A DNA stretch of 64,000 bases from an uncultured Campylobacter sp. (GTDB taxonomy: Bacteria; Campylobacterota; Campylobacteria; Campylobacterales; Campylobacteraceae), in contig NZ_CALGPY010000007.1 in assembly GCF_937959485.1 (NCBI RefSeq), forward strand, positions 62,001 to 126,000, written 5' to 3'. A program made the position numbers and the translations under genes. The notes below the pieces were generated by a model. It worked only from the letters and a program-made list of their open reading frames with translations. It did not search any database and was not told the origin of the DNA. Below, piece after piece: positions 17,115 to 26,163 of this stretch (its first letter is position 1; each line of letters opens with the position of its first letter).

Positions 17115-18788
17115 ATGCTTTTAGAAGAGCCGCTGTTTTACTACCGCAAAATTTTAAAGACGCATCCGCAAAGCTACCTCGCAGAGGACGACAGGCAGGT
17201 CATCATCGGTATAGATTGCGATTATTTCGACGGATTTAAGATGAGTTTTGAGGCTTTGAGGCTTAAATTTGATGAGGTAAAGAGCGCAAAAGAGGGCGCG
17301 AGCGAGTTTAAAAACGCGAGCTTTGCGGGACTTTTCGGCGTTTTGGGCTACGACATCGTGCGCGCGTTTGAAAATATCGGCGCGCCGAAGCAGGCGCTGT
17401 ATGACTTCCCGCCGTTTTTTTACACCGATGCCGCAAACTACCTGCACTACGATAAAATCAGCAAAATTTACGATTTTTACGGCAAAGATGCCCAAATTTA
17501 CGAAAGCCTGCGCGAGCTTAGCCCGCAGGCTTCGCAGCAAGTCGCCGCCGAAGCGGAAGGTGCGCCCCATGGTGCCGCAAGAGCGGACGCTGCGATAAAA
17601 GGCGAGGTGAAATCGCAAAGCGCGCCGCAGAAAAAAGAGCTTAAATTTAAAATTTTAACCGATATGGGCGCCGAGGAGTCGCATTTTAGCGCGATGGTCG
17701 AGGCTGCAAAAGAAAAGATAAAAAGCGGCGACGTGTTTCAGGTCGTGCTGGGCGAAATTTTAGAAGTCGGTACGAATCTGGGCAGCCTGGAGTTTTACGA
17801 GCGGCTCAAAAAGAACAATCCGAGCCCCTATATGTTTCACTTCCCGACGCCGTACGGCTGCGTCGCGGGCTCCAGTCCCGAGCTCATTATGGAGATCAAA
17901 AAGGACGAAATTTTCGTCGCTCCCATCGCGGGCACGCGCAGCAGAGGCGCGAATGCCGAAGCGGACGCGGCGCTCGAGCGCGAGCTTTTAAGCGACGAAA
18001 AGGAGCTTGCGGAGCATCGGATGCTGATCGATCTAGCTCGCAACGACATCGGCAAATTCGCCGCGCCCGCCTCGGTGCGGGTGCAAAACGCGATGCGCGT
18101 CGTGCGCTACGAAAGCGTTATGCACATCGTAAGCGAGGTTTACGGCAGCAAACCGCGCGGGGTAAGCGCGTTTGAGGTGCTTAGCACGATCTTCCCTGCG
18201 GGCACGCTAAGCGGTAGCCCGAAGATCCGCGCGATGCAGATTATAAATGAGCTGGAGCGCTACGAGCGCGGCATATACGGCGGCGGAATCGGGTTTTGGC
18301 GCTTTAACGGCGACGTTATGCAGGCGATCTTGATCCGCTCGGCGATCTTCGTAAATCGCGACGCGCAAAATTCCTGCTCGGACGAGAACTCTAAGCGAAA
18401 TTCCAACTTAAATTTAAACTCTGCTTGCGGCGAGGAGAAGTCCGAAGCGACGGAGCTTTGTGATTTCGCAGCGCAAAAGAGTAGCGACGTGGCGCAAAAT
18501 TTAAAGCCGCGCGCAGGCGAGCACGAGGCGACATTAAATTTAAAAGCTTGCGCAGGCGGCGGGGCGCTAAATTTAGAGAGCAAGCCGAGCTTTAGCCGCG
18601 CGATGCGGTTTGAGGCTGCTAAATTTAGCGCGGAGAATTTCGGCTGCGAAGGGCTAAACAATCTCGTATTTATCGGAGCGGGCGCAGGTATCGTTTACGA
18701 CAGCTCGCCAAAGAGCGAATACGCAGAGATCTGCAAAAAGCGCAAAAGCCCGCTCAAAGCGATCGAAGAGCTATGCGAGGAAGCTTAG
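17115..18788 (+). CDS. trpE: anthranilate synthase component I with internal insertion
   Basis: 557 residues from ATG 17115 (CAAGGACGAAA ribosome-binding site). With TrpG it converts chorismate to anthranilate, the first step to tryptophan. Chorismate-binding motifs are intact: AGTRSRG, HRMLIDLARNDIGKF, IFPAGTLSGSPKIRAMQ and GGGIGFWRFNG. The order before trpGD and trpF marks it as TrpE, not PabB. Oddity: between RSAIFVN and NNLVFIGAGAGIVYDS (about 18355-18655) there is a ~100-residue Asn/Ser/Ala/Glu-rich insertion absent from usual TrpE, plus a smaller Ala/Gln-rich linker around 17530-17640. Both are in frame and flanked by intact core strands, so the enzyme is probably functional. Confidence 0.92.
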   Translation: MLLEEPLFYYRKILKTHPQSYLAEDDRQVIIGIDCDYFDGFKMSFEALRLKFDEVKSAKEGASEFKNASFAGLFGVLGYDIVRAFENIGAPKQALYDFPPFFYTDAANYLHYDKISKIYDFYGKDAQIYESLRELSPQASQQVAAEAEGAPHGAARADAAIKGEVKSQSAPQKKELKFKILTDMGAEESHFSAMVEAAKEKIKSGDVFQVVLGEILEVGTNLGSLEFYERLKKNNPSPYMFHFPTPYGCVAGSSPELIMEIKKDEIFVAPIAGTRSRGANAEADAALERELLSDEKELAEHRMLIDLARNDIGKFAAPASVRVQNAMRVVRYESVMHIVSEVYGSKPRGVSAFEVLSTIFPAGTLSGSPKIRAMQIINELERYERGIYGGGIGFWRFNGDVMQAILIRSAIFVNRDAQNSCSDENSKRNSNLNLNSACGEEKSEATELCDFAAQKSSDVAQNLKPRAGEHEATLNLKACAGGGALNLESKPSFSRAMRFEAAKFSAENFGCEGLNNLVFIGAGAGIVYDSSPKSEYAEICKKRKSPLKAIEELCEEA

Positions 18789-19105
18789 ACGCTTAAGCTT
18801 ATCGGCTCAGACGCACCGTTTGCTTCGGTGTGAGTTCGATTCTGCTAAATTTAATAGCGGCTTCGGCGTAAGGACGTTAAATTTAACGGCTAGCTTCATT
18901 CGGCGCCGCAAAGCCGAGATACATATCGGCTGCAAAGCAGCGTAACGTCGCAGCTGATGTAGTAATGCCGCAGCCGCGGGCGAAATTTTAAATTTAGCAC
19001 GCAAGAGGCGCTAAAACGGCGCTAAATTTAGCCGCCGCCAAGAGGTTAAATTTAAACTATTTAGAATTTTAAAGAGGCGCAAACGCCCTAAAAAAGGATA
19101 AAATT
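18789..19105 (+). other. spacer between trpE and trpGD
   Basis: 317 bp, long for an operon. A 7-bp stem (CGCACCG/CGGTGTG) lies near 18818-18838 without a T-run. No ORF or tryptophan-rich leader is visible. It might hold an internal promoter. AAGGA at 19094-19098 is the ribosome-binding site of trpGD. Confidence 0.4.
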
Positions 19106-20719
19106 TTGATTTTAATGATAGATAATTACGACAGCTTCGTTTTTAATATTTATCAATACATTTTGGAGCTAAGCGACGAGGAGGTACGCTACTTCCGCAA
19201 CGATGAGATAACGCTGCAGCAGGTGCGCGAGCTTGGCCCGTCGCACATAATCCTAAGCCCGGGGCCAAATCACCCAAAAGACAGCGGCGTCTGCCTGGAT
19301 ATTTTGCGCGCGGATTTGGACGTGCCGATTTTGGGCGTGTGCCTTGGGCATCAGGCGATCGGATATGCGGCTGGTGCGGAGATAAAGCAGCTGGAGGTGC
19401 CGCTGCACGGCAAGAGCTCGGCGATTGGAATTTACGCAGATGGTGTGCTTTTTAGCGGGCTGCCGCGTAAATTTGAAGTGATGCGCTACCACTCGCTTTA
19501 TGTGGACGAAGCTACGCTGCCGCGCGAGTTTGAAATTTTAGCAAAGAGCGAAAACGACGGTATTGTAATGGCGATGAAGCACCGAAGCAAGCCTGTTTTC
19601 GGCATACAATTTCATCCCGAGAGCTTTTTTACTCAATACGGCAAAAAGATCATCGAAAATTTCATCAATTACGGCAAAAAGATAATTTTAAAGGAGAAAC
19701 TCGTGGTAAATTTCGCCCCGTTTATGTTGAAGCTACAAAAGGGCTTCCCGTTAGATAGCGACGATTATGCGGTCATTTGCAAGGCGCTTTACGAGCAGGA
19801 TTACGACATCGTGCAGCTTGCGGGGCTGCTCGTGCTGATCAGCGAAAAATCGCTCTATCCAAGCAGCCTCACGGCGCTCGTACGCAGTATCTTAAAATAC
19901 TCGATCACCTACGACGATCCGAGCCCGATGTTTGACATCGTGGGCACGGGCGGCGATAGGCTAAAAACGATCAATATCTCAACGACCGTGGCCTTTATCG
20001 CGGCAAGCTTCGGCGTACGCGTCGCCAAGCACGGCAACCGCGCCATTACTAGCAGATCGGGTAGCTCCGATGCTCTGGATGCTTTGGGCGTGCCGCTACT
20101 TAGCGATCTTGCGCAGGTTAGGGCGCTGCTAGATCGCACCGGGCTGGCGTTTTTTCACGCGCCGTTTTTTCACAAGATTACCGCCGAGGTCAAAGAGGTG
20201 CGTAACCGCCTAAAAATCGGCACCGTCTTTAATATAATGGGGCCGCTTTTAAATCCAAATTTGAGCCTAAGCAATCAGATCGTAGGCAATTATCTGGAGG
20301 AAGTAAACGGGCTCATCGCCGAAACGCTGATGATTCTGGGGCGTAAGCACGCTCTGGTGGTGCACGGCATGGACGGCATGGACGAAATCAGCCTGTGCGA
20401 CGAGACGCTAATCCACGAGGTCAAGGACGGTAAAATTTTAGAATACCGCGTAAGTCCCGAGCAGTTCGGCTTCGCTCGCGCATTTCACAGCGATATCGAA
20501 GGCGGCGACGGCGAGGCTAATGCCGAAACTTTAAAGCAAATTTTAAAAGGCGAGCTTAGTGGGCCGAAATTTGATATCGTAGTGCTAAATGCGATGTTTG
20601 CGCTGTACTGCGCGGATGTCGTCTCAAGCCCTGCAGAGGCTAAGCCGCTAATTTTAGAGGCGATCAGATCTGGCAAGATTTACCGATATTTTGAGGACTA
20701 TACGCGAGGCAAAGCTTGA
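19106..20719 (+). CDS. trpGD: bifunctional anthranilate synthase component II / anthranilate phosphoribosyltransferase
   Basis: 537 residues, a TrpG-TrpD fusion as in C. jejuni trpD. The class I glutamine amidotransferase domain spans about residues 1-190, with nucleophile Cys79 in GVCLGHQAIG and the His170/Glu172 pair in FHPES. The phosphoribosyltransferase domain follows from about residue 200, with GTGGD at 280-284 and KHGNRAITSRSGSSDALDALG. AAGGA seven bases before the TTG at 19106 supports that start; ATG 19115 would be too distant. It supplies ammonia to TrpE and then makes phosphoribosylanthranilate. The stop codon overlaps the start of an adenine methylase gene, an unusual neighbour. 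Confidence 0.94.
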   Translation: MILMIDNYDSFVFNIYQYILELSDEEVRYFRNDEITLQQVRELGPSHIILSPGPNHPKDSGVCLDILRADLDVPILGVCLGHQAIGYAAGAEIKQLEVPLHGKSSAIGIYADGVLFSGLPRKFEVMRYHSLYVDEATLPREFEILAKSENDGIVMAMKHRSKPVFGIQFHPESFFTQYGKKIIENFINYGKKIILKEKLVVNFAPFMLKLQKGFPLDSDDYAVICKALYEQDYDIVQLAGLLVLISEKSLYPSSLTALVRSILKYSITYDDPSPMFDIVGTGGDRLKTINISTTVAFIAASFGVRVAKHGNRAITSRSGSSDALDALGVPLLSDLAQVRALLDRTGLAFFHAPFFHKITAEVKEVRNRLKIGTVFNIMGPLLNPNLSLSNQIVGNYLEEVNGLIAETLMILGRKHALVVHGMDGMDEISLCDETLIHEVKDGKILEYRVSPEQFGFARAFHSDIEGGDGEANAETLKQILKGELSGPKFDIVVLNAMFALYCADVVSSPAEAKPLILEAIRSGKIYRYFEDYTRGKA

Positions 20720-21837
20720 AGAATACTATAAAAGAAATTGAAATTGCCGAAAATCCTGCCTTTTTAAAGGAACAGCTAATTAGCTATTTGGGTAATAAAC
20801 GCGCAATATTAAACGAAATTTTAAACGTGCTTTGCGAGATAAAGAGCGAACTAAAAAAACAAAAGATAAGTTTTGTAGACGTTTTTAGTGGTTCAGGCGT
20901 GGTTGCAAGAGCAGCCAAAGCATACTCGAGCCTCGTTGTTGCAAACGACTTAGAGGATTATTCGCGCGTGATAAACTCATGCTATCTTTCAAATTCCACG
21001 CCAGAGCTCAAAGAGCAAATCGACAAAAGTTTTAAGCAAATTTTAGAAAAATTTAAACCCAGCGAGAGCTTTATAAGCGAACTTTACGCTCCAAAAGATA
21101 ACGCTAATATAAAACACGGCGAGAGAGTATTTTATTCTCGTGAAAATGCGCTAATAATCGGTGGTTTGCGTAAAGCAATAGAAGAAATAGATCTAGATTT
21201 TAGGCATTTTTTTATAGCGCCTCTGCTCAGCGAGGCTAGCATCCATTCAAATACAGGTGGTGTATTTAAGGGATTTTACAAAGACAAGGATGGTGTAGGA
21301 AAATTCGGCGGTAGCGGAGAAAATGCGTTAAATAGAATTTTAGGTAAAATTACTCTTCAAAAACCAATTTTTTCAAATTTTACGAGCGAATTTGAAGTTT
21401 ATCAGCAAGATGCCTTAAAGTTAGCGGATATTTTATCCCCTTTGGATATCGCTTACTTCGACCCACCATATAACCAACACCCTTATGGCTCAAACTATTT
21501 TATGCTAAATTTAATCGCAAATTTTAAGGCACCCGACCCTAAAAATTTAAGCGAGGTATCGGGCATACCAAACGACTGGAACCGCTCGAATTTTAATAAA
21601 AAGGCAAAAGCAGCAGATGAATTTTTTGCCTTATTGTCCAAATTCCCAGCTAAATATTTAGTCATCTCTTTTAATTCGGAAGGATTTATCAGTGAGGTGG
21701 AGTTTCTTTTAAATTTATCAAAAATCGGCAAAGTCATAAAACATGAAATCCGCTATCCAACTTACCGCGCAAGCAGAAATTTAAATAACAGGGCGCTTTA
21801 CGTAACCGAATACATCTATATCGTAAAAAAGGTTTAA
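20716..21837 (+). CDS. type II DNA adenine (N6) methyltransferase, D12-like alpha class
   Basis: 373 residues. The SAM-binding motif FVDVFSGSGVVARA (FSGSG at residues 57-61) comes early and the catalytic DPPY (residues 249-252, in AYFDPPYNQHPYGSNYF) comes late, with the target-recognition region between, i.e. the alpha order typical of D12-type m6A enzymes. Conserved SYLGNKRAI near residue 23 is also diagnostic. The gene starts at a TTG overlapping the trpGD stop by four bases, with GAGG in front, and is followed after 1 bp by an EcoRI-like endonuclease. It should protect host sites from that enzyme. It is visibly AT-richer than the trp genes, consistent with horizontal acquisition. Confidence 0.85.
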   Translation: MKNTIKEIEIAENPAFLKEQLISYLGNKRAILNEILNVLCEIKSELKKQKISFVDVFSGSGVVARAAKAYSSLVVANDLEDYSRVINSCYLSNSTPELKEQIDKSFKQILEKFKPSESFISELYAPKDNANIKHGERVFYSRENALIIGGLRKAIEEIDLDFRHFFIAPLLSEASIHSNTGGVFKGFYKDKDGVGKFGGSGENALNRILGKITLQKPIFSNFTSEFEVYQQDALKLADILSPLDIAYFDPPYNQHPYGSNYFMLNLIANFKAPDPKNLSEVSGIPNDWNRSNFNKKAKAADEFFALLSKFPAKYLVISFNSEGFISEVEFLLNLSKIGKVIKHEIRYPTYRASRNLNNRALYVTEYIYIVKKV

Positions 21838-21838
21838 A

Positions 21839-22564
21839 GTGGCAAATAGTGATGATCTAAGGAAAAATGTAAATCAGCATAAACCCAAAAATACCGAGTC
21901 CAAATTTGACGATAAAAACATAGCGCAGGCCATGCAAAAAACTATTGATTATATAGAAAATAGATTTGGTCAAATTCCAAATTTTAACGGTTTTTACCTT
22001 GAATTTAGCGGAAGATTGTCGTTAAAAGGAATGATGGAAAATATAAAAAACGGTAGCATTAGAAAACAGTTTGATACAACATGGGAAGACAATACTATCA
22101 TGCCTGATGGGGGCTTTTTGATGCTAAAAAAACAAGGCGACACAAAATATCAAAAACTCCTTCTAGCGGCAGAAGTTAAAAGACAAGGCACAAATGATAA
22201 ACGCGCTAAAGAAGGGTTAAAAAAGCAAGCTAGGGGTAATGCAATAGAGCGCCTAGGCAAAAATTTAATCGGCGTAAGAGCTATGATGAACCACGAAGAC
22301 ATAACGCCTTTCGTATGTTTTGGTAGCGGTGACGACTTTAATGAAAATGACGCTAGCACAAAAAACGTATTTTCAAAACTTAGTACAATGAACGAATTTT
22401 ACTACCTCAACAAAACTTATATTTTTAAGCTAGACGGCAACAGCGAGCACAATAAATTTTCTCCCGTAAGTATGTATTTTCGAAAAGAGGAGTGGAGTGC
22501 AAACGAGATGTTTGAAATAATGAAAGAGATCGCAGAGACTAGTTTGCGATATTATATCTTTTAG
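21839..22564 (+). CDS. type II restriction endonuclease, EcoRI-like
   Basis: 241 residues from GTG. It aligns by eye with EcoRI along its core. IMPDGGF carries Asp90 (EcoRI Asp91), and LLAAEVKRQG carries Glu112 and Lys114 (EcoRI Glu111, Lys113) of the PD-(D/E)xK site. ARGNAIERLGKN (about 131-142) matches the EcoRI recognition segment containing Asn141, Ala142 and Arg145. WSANEMFEIM resembles the EcoRI C-terminal region. Recognition of GAATTC is therefore a reasonable prediction but not proven. It is AT-rich like its methylase and sits between trpGD and trpF, 8 bp before trpF. EcoRI is 277 residues; this protein is somewhat shorter. Confidence 0.85.
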   Translation: MANSDDLRKNVNQHKPKNTESKFDDKNIAQAMQKTIDYIENRFGQIPNFNGFYLEFSGRLSLKGMMENIKNGSIRKQFDTTWEDNTIMPDGGFLMLKKQGDTKYQKLLLAAEVKRQGTNDKRAKEGLKKQARGNAIERLGKNLIGVRAMMNHEDITPFVCFGSGDDFNENDASTKNVFSKLSTMNEFYYLNKTYIFKLDGNSEHNKFSPVSMYFRKEEWSANEMFEIMKEIAETSLRYYIF

Positions 22565-22572
22565 GCGAAAAT

Positions 22573-23928
22573 ATGAACGTTTTAATTAAAATTTGCGGTA
22601 TCAAAACATCTGAAGAAGCATGCGCTATGGCAAGTATAGGTGTAAATTTTTTAGGCGTAATTTTTGTGTCAAGCTCCAAGCGTCGCGTTAGCATAGAAAC
22701 GGCTCGCGAGATCGCACGTATCGCGCACCAAAACGGCATAAAGTGCGTCGGAGTTTTTGCTTTGAGCTCTGAAAAACACAGCGCCGCCGCATGCGAATGT
22801 AAAAATTTTAGCGGCAAAGCCTGCGACGATGAAATTTGCAAAGATAAAATTTACGCGAGCAAGAGCGGAAGCGTAGAATTTTATGAGGCCGCGAAATTTT
22901 GCGAAAGGCATCTCGACGATTTGAGCGTAAATTTAAATACAAGCCGCGCCACGCCCGCCTCGACGGAGGATCTGAATTCTGAAATTTTTGGCGTAGAAAC
23001 TCTAAGCGAAGAGCAAATTTTAAAAATTTGCGAGGCTTGCGAGCTGGACTGCGCCCAGATTTACGGACGCATAAGCGCGGATTTCAAAGCGCGCCTTAAC
23101 GCGGCGGGTATCGAAGCGTGGCAGGTGCTAAGCATTGGTGCCGAAATGCCGCCGCTTGAGGGCTTGAGCTTCGATCGAATCTTATTTGACGCCAAAGGAG
23201 CGAGCCTGGGCGGCAACGGCGTGAGCTTCGACTGGGATCTGCTGCGACGCGCTGGGCCCAGCCACAAAGGACGAGACGGCGCAACGAACGATGAAAAAAA
23301 CTGCGCGGGCAACATAATGCAAAGCACAGGCGACGCAAGAGGCGATCTTGAGTGTAGTACGATCCGCGAGAATTTCGGCGAGGAAAAATTTTACGCAGAG
23401 TGTGTCGAAAACAGCGGCATAAAGCCCACAGCAAGCTACAATCACCATGCTGTCAAAAATGGCGAGGCTAGTAAAATTGCGCATGCTGTCATCCGATCAA
23501 GCGAGGCAGAGCCTGCAATAGAAAATTATGTCCGCGACGCAAAGGGTGGCGAGAAGTGCCGAGCCAGTGCGTGTACTGCTGCTCAGTCAAACAATATAGA
23601 GCCCGCGAAGGAGGGCTCCGATCATTGCGGCGCAAGCGACTATGAGGCGGGTGCGCCAAATATTACGAATGACGGCGGAGAAGTGGACAAGCTGGGTGCC
23701 ACAAAAGATGATAGCGCGGATAAGTGTAGCACTGCTTCCAAAGGCGGCGCGATCTCTTTTATTCTTGCAGGCGGCATCGGCGCGCAAAATATCCGTGAGG
23801 CACTCGCGCTGCGCCCCTACGCTATCGATCTAAACAGCCGCGTGGAGGATGCGCGAGGCATTAAAGATCCGCAAAAGATAAGCGAAATTTTGCGAATAAT
23901 AGAAAGCGCTGACGGCGCGGCAGACTGA
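22573..23928 (+). CDS. trpF: phosphoribosylanthranilate isomerase with two large insertions
   Basis: 451 residues, about twice the normal ~200. The TIM-barrel core is complete: catalytic Cys8 in LIKICGIKT, NFLGVIFVSSSKRRVS, VGVFAL, CAQIYG, the catalytic Asp in RILFDAKG, ILAGGIGAQNI and AIDLNSRVEDARGIKD (S-G-V-E-type phosphate loop varied to S-R-V-E). Two in-frame, Cys/Asn/Ala/Glu-rich segments interrupt it: about residues 67-140 (22771-22990) and about 229-392 (23257-23750). Both fall in barrel loops, so the enzyme may still fold. It catalyses the third step of tryptophan synthesis. Its usual partner trpB is about 30 kb away. Confidence 0.9.
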   Translation: MNVLIKICGIKTSEEACAMASIGVNFLGVIFVSSSKRRVSIETAREIARIAHQNGIKCVGVFALSSEKHSAAACECKNFSGKACDDEICKDKIYASKSGSVEFYEAAKFCERHLDDLSVNLNTSRATPASTEDLNSEIFGVETLSEEQILKICEACELDCAQIYGRISADFKARLNAAGIEAWQVLSIGAEMPPLEGLSFDRILFDAKGASLGGNGVSFDWDLLRRAGPSHKGRDGATNDEKNCAGNIMQSTGDARGDLECSTIRENFGEEKFYAECVENSGIKPTASYNHHAVKNGEASKIAHAVIRSSEAEPAIENYVRDAKGGEKCRASACTAAQSNNIEPAKEGSDHCGASDYEAGAPNITNDGGEVDKLGATKDDSADKCSTASKGGAISFILAGGIGAQNIREALALRPYAIDLNSRVEDARGIKDPQKISEILRIIESADGAAD

Positions 23929-24373
23929 ACTCGTTGCGACCCTGCCGGTATAGCACATACCGCCTTGCCGATACGTGCATAGTAGCTCGGATTAGGCGCG
24001 GATACGACAATGCTCGTCGCCCGTGTCATTTCGCCGCATGCTAGCACCTTGGCGCGCTATTGGGATTAGTATCGTAGCCGCCAGCCGTCCGCACGGCCGC
24101 GACGTTTGCCTTATATCACAGCCGCTATGGCTCTAAATCGTATTCGCTCGCGCGCTGTACCGCAGCTCGCCTCGCTAGTATTAATCCGAAGCGTTAGCTG
24201 CGCGGAGGCTAAATTTTTTAAATTTTGTTTAAGGCGCACGCTGCATGCGCTGTTTTGCGGGGCCCGTAAATTTTATCACTTTGCCATAATGCGCGGGCAG
24301 TGTTTTGCGGCAAGGCAGAGTGTATACGGGCATCCTTATTTTGCGAGCTAAGCGTGCTTTGCAGCGAGTATAC
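23929..24373. other. spacer between convergent genes
   Basis: 445 bp after trpF. Around 24096-24122 it contains a decayed match to the duplicated element at 11.6-12 kb (CGCGACG.TTTGCC....ATATCACAG). The frame at 24106-24351 has no ribosome-binding site. No terminator is obvious. Confidence 0.45.
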
Positions 24374-25579
24374 TCATATCTCATAGCAGGTTAGAATTTG
24401 CTCCGCATCCTCGTCGTAGGCATTATCGACTAGTACGAGATCGCGGGCGCACTCAGGCGCGCGATGCCTGCGTTTTTCATTTTTACCGGGAGCGAGGAGT
24501 GAATATTCACGGTTTTCAATACCGCGGCCGCCTCTGGACGCTAAATTTTGATCGGCAAATGCGCCCTTTTGCTCCGCTTCGGATTTTGCGCTCGTAGCCC
24601 GGCAAGAAGCAGCCGTAACGACGCCTAAAATTCTCGCGCCCTTTTGTTTAAATTTATGCGTCAAAACGGGCTTTGTCGCGAGATATCGGGTGGGCTTATT
24701 TTGCTCAAATTTATCCGTCGCTTCGCACCTGGATTTATTCGCCTCGCCCTGAGTAAATCCGCCCGAGCTGCCGTCCTCGAAGCCGTCCGCCTCGCTACGC
24801 AGATCGAGAACCCTCAGCTCGTTCGGCTCGTTTATAAAGTGCCCGCGCCAGCCGTCTGATCTGTCTGCGGCAAGCTCGAATTTATCGAAATCAAAGTCCA
24901 GCTCCGCGCGGAATTTAACGTTAAAATTTGCGTCCGTAAAAACAAGCTCGTTAGCACCCTCTATTTCGCCGTTTTCGCCGGCCTTGCCCGCGCGAATGCA
25001 ATATCCGCCGCTTGCGCGCTGCGCCTGCGTCATAGGGCAAGTTTTAGCGATGATTTTAAGCTCACAACCGCTCAAATTTAAGCGGTAAATTTGACCCGAG
25101 CGCGTAAAAATCAAGAAATTTAGCTCATCTTGCTTAAAAATCGCCGCGCAGCCCTTTAATCGCTTTCGCGTGCCCGTCTGCGTCTCAAAATCGTAGATAA
25201 AAAGCGTGTCGTCGGTCGCCGTAATAGCCTTTTTATCGCCATCCTTGCTACTTAGCGCGATAAAGTTGCCGTATTTTAGCACGCCCTTTTTGTGCTTTGA
25301 GATGAGCGCGAGATCCGTGGCGTTAAATTTATAAATCGCGTCAATAAAGCCCAAGACTACGAGCGTGCGGCCGTCATTGTCAAAGGTTGCGGCGCGGGTA
25401 AAATCGCGAAAAGGCGCGCAGGCTAGCTGCTCACCGCTTTCGAGCGAAAATTTTCTAAGCTTCATCTGCTTTTGCTCGTTGTTATCGCCTGTGTAAAATG
25501 CGCGATCGCCCTTTATCAGGATGTTTTCGCCGATATCGCGAAGTCTATTTTGAAGCCTACTTTGCCATAAAATTTTCAT
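24374..25579 (-). CDS. beta-propeller-like hypothetical protein
   Basis: 401 residues from the ATG preceded by GGAAGGAG (an upstream in-frame ATG would be too long). Repeated beta-rich units alternate as in WD40/YncE-like propellers: MKLRKFSLESGEQLACAPFR, AATFDNDGRTLVVLGFIDAI, GNFIALSSKDGDKKAITATD, DTLFIYDFETQTGTRKRL, NFLIFTRSGQIYRLNLSG. No signal peptide is present. About residues 270-375 are a low-complexity insertion (Ser/Gly/Lys/Glu-rich) like those in TrpE and TrpF. It ends RDLVLVDNAYDEDAEQ. Assignment to a named family is not possible by eye; a cytosolic scaffold or signal-integration role is only a guess from the fold. Confidence 0.6.
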   Translation of the reverse strand: MKILWQSRLQNRLRDIGENILIKGDRAFYTGDNNEQKQMKLRKFSLESGEQLACAPFRDFTRAATFDNDGRTLVVLGFIDAIYKFNATDLALISKHKKGVLKYGNFIALSSKDGDKKAITATDDTLFIYDFETQTGTRKRLKGCAAIFKQDELNFLIFTRSGQIYRLNLSGCELKIIAKTCPMTQAQRASGGYCIRAGKAGENGEIEGANELVFTDANFNVKFRAELDFDFDKFELAADRSDGWRGHFINEPNELRVLDLRSEADGFEDGSSGGFTQGEANKSRCEATDKFEQNKPTRYLATKPVLTHKFKQKGARILGVVTAASCRATSAKSEAEQKGAFADQNLASRGGRGIENREYSLLAPGKNEKRRHRAPECARDLVLVDNAYDEDAEQILTCYEI

Positions 25580-25840
25580 CCGTCGCTCCTTCCGTCTGCG
25601 CATAAAAAACACGGCGCGATTTATCGCTTTAATTTGCGCTAGCGGTTTTATCAGCGCGCATGCTAATACTTGAATTATTGCTTTTAAATTTACGCTATTT
25701 GCGCGGCGCTCGGTACCGATTTAATCGACATTTTAGTCGTGCTTTGCAGGCAAATTTATCCGCGCAGCGTTTGGACCGGGCTAGAAATTTAACCGCGCGC
25801 CGTTTGAGCGAAACCGCAAAATTAGCCTCGCAAATTTAGA

Positions 25841-26041
25841 TCATTTTTTCGGTTTATTTTCTTTGATATAGTCCACGGCGATACGCTGGCAGGCGATCTT
25901 GTCGTTCTTTTCGAGGCATAAAGTCTCCAGCTCCTCGCGGCTGAAATTTTTGTAATCTTTGATCGTCTTTTTGCCGCCGCCTCCCATCACGAAGTATATG
26001 AGAGCCGCTAAAATCGCCATCGCTGCGATTAATCTAAGCAT
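25841..26041 (-). CDS. small single-pass membrane protein
   Basis: 66 residues. An N-terminal membrane helix (MLRLIAAMAILAALIYFVMG) is followed by a Gly4-Lys2 linker and a charged cytosolic or periplasmic tail with two cysteines (ETLCLEKNDKIACQRIAVDY). AGGAGG lies before the ATG. It has a close partial paralogue at 26889-27071: 111 bp are shared at the 5' end (offset 1030 bp). No known function; the two copies bracket a quinone-reductase gene. Confidence 0.65.
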   Translation of the reverse strand: MLRLIAAMAILAALIYFVMGGGGKKTIKDYKNFSREELETLCLEKNDKIACQRIAVDYIKENKPKK

Positions 26042-26163
26042 GATTACCTCCTAAATTTCATAGATTTTGCGCCAAATGTGCGAGCGAATTCGGCGCGTAT
26101 CTGTTTAAAATAGGCAATCAAAATTCTACGCCACGCGGATTTTGCGAGCAGTGCATTTTAAAT

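Noticed and set aside
20716..22564. Avoidance of GAATTC as a sign of restriction pressure
   Set aside because: GAATTC occurs repeatedly throughout the window, so no avoidance is visible at this scale.
24106..24351. Plus-strand frame of 81 codons after trpF
   Set aside because: No ribosome-binding site and it overlaps the decayed repeat element.
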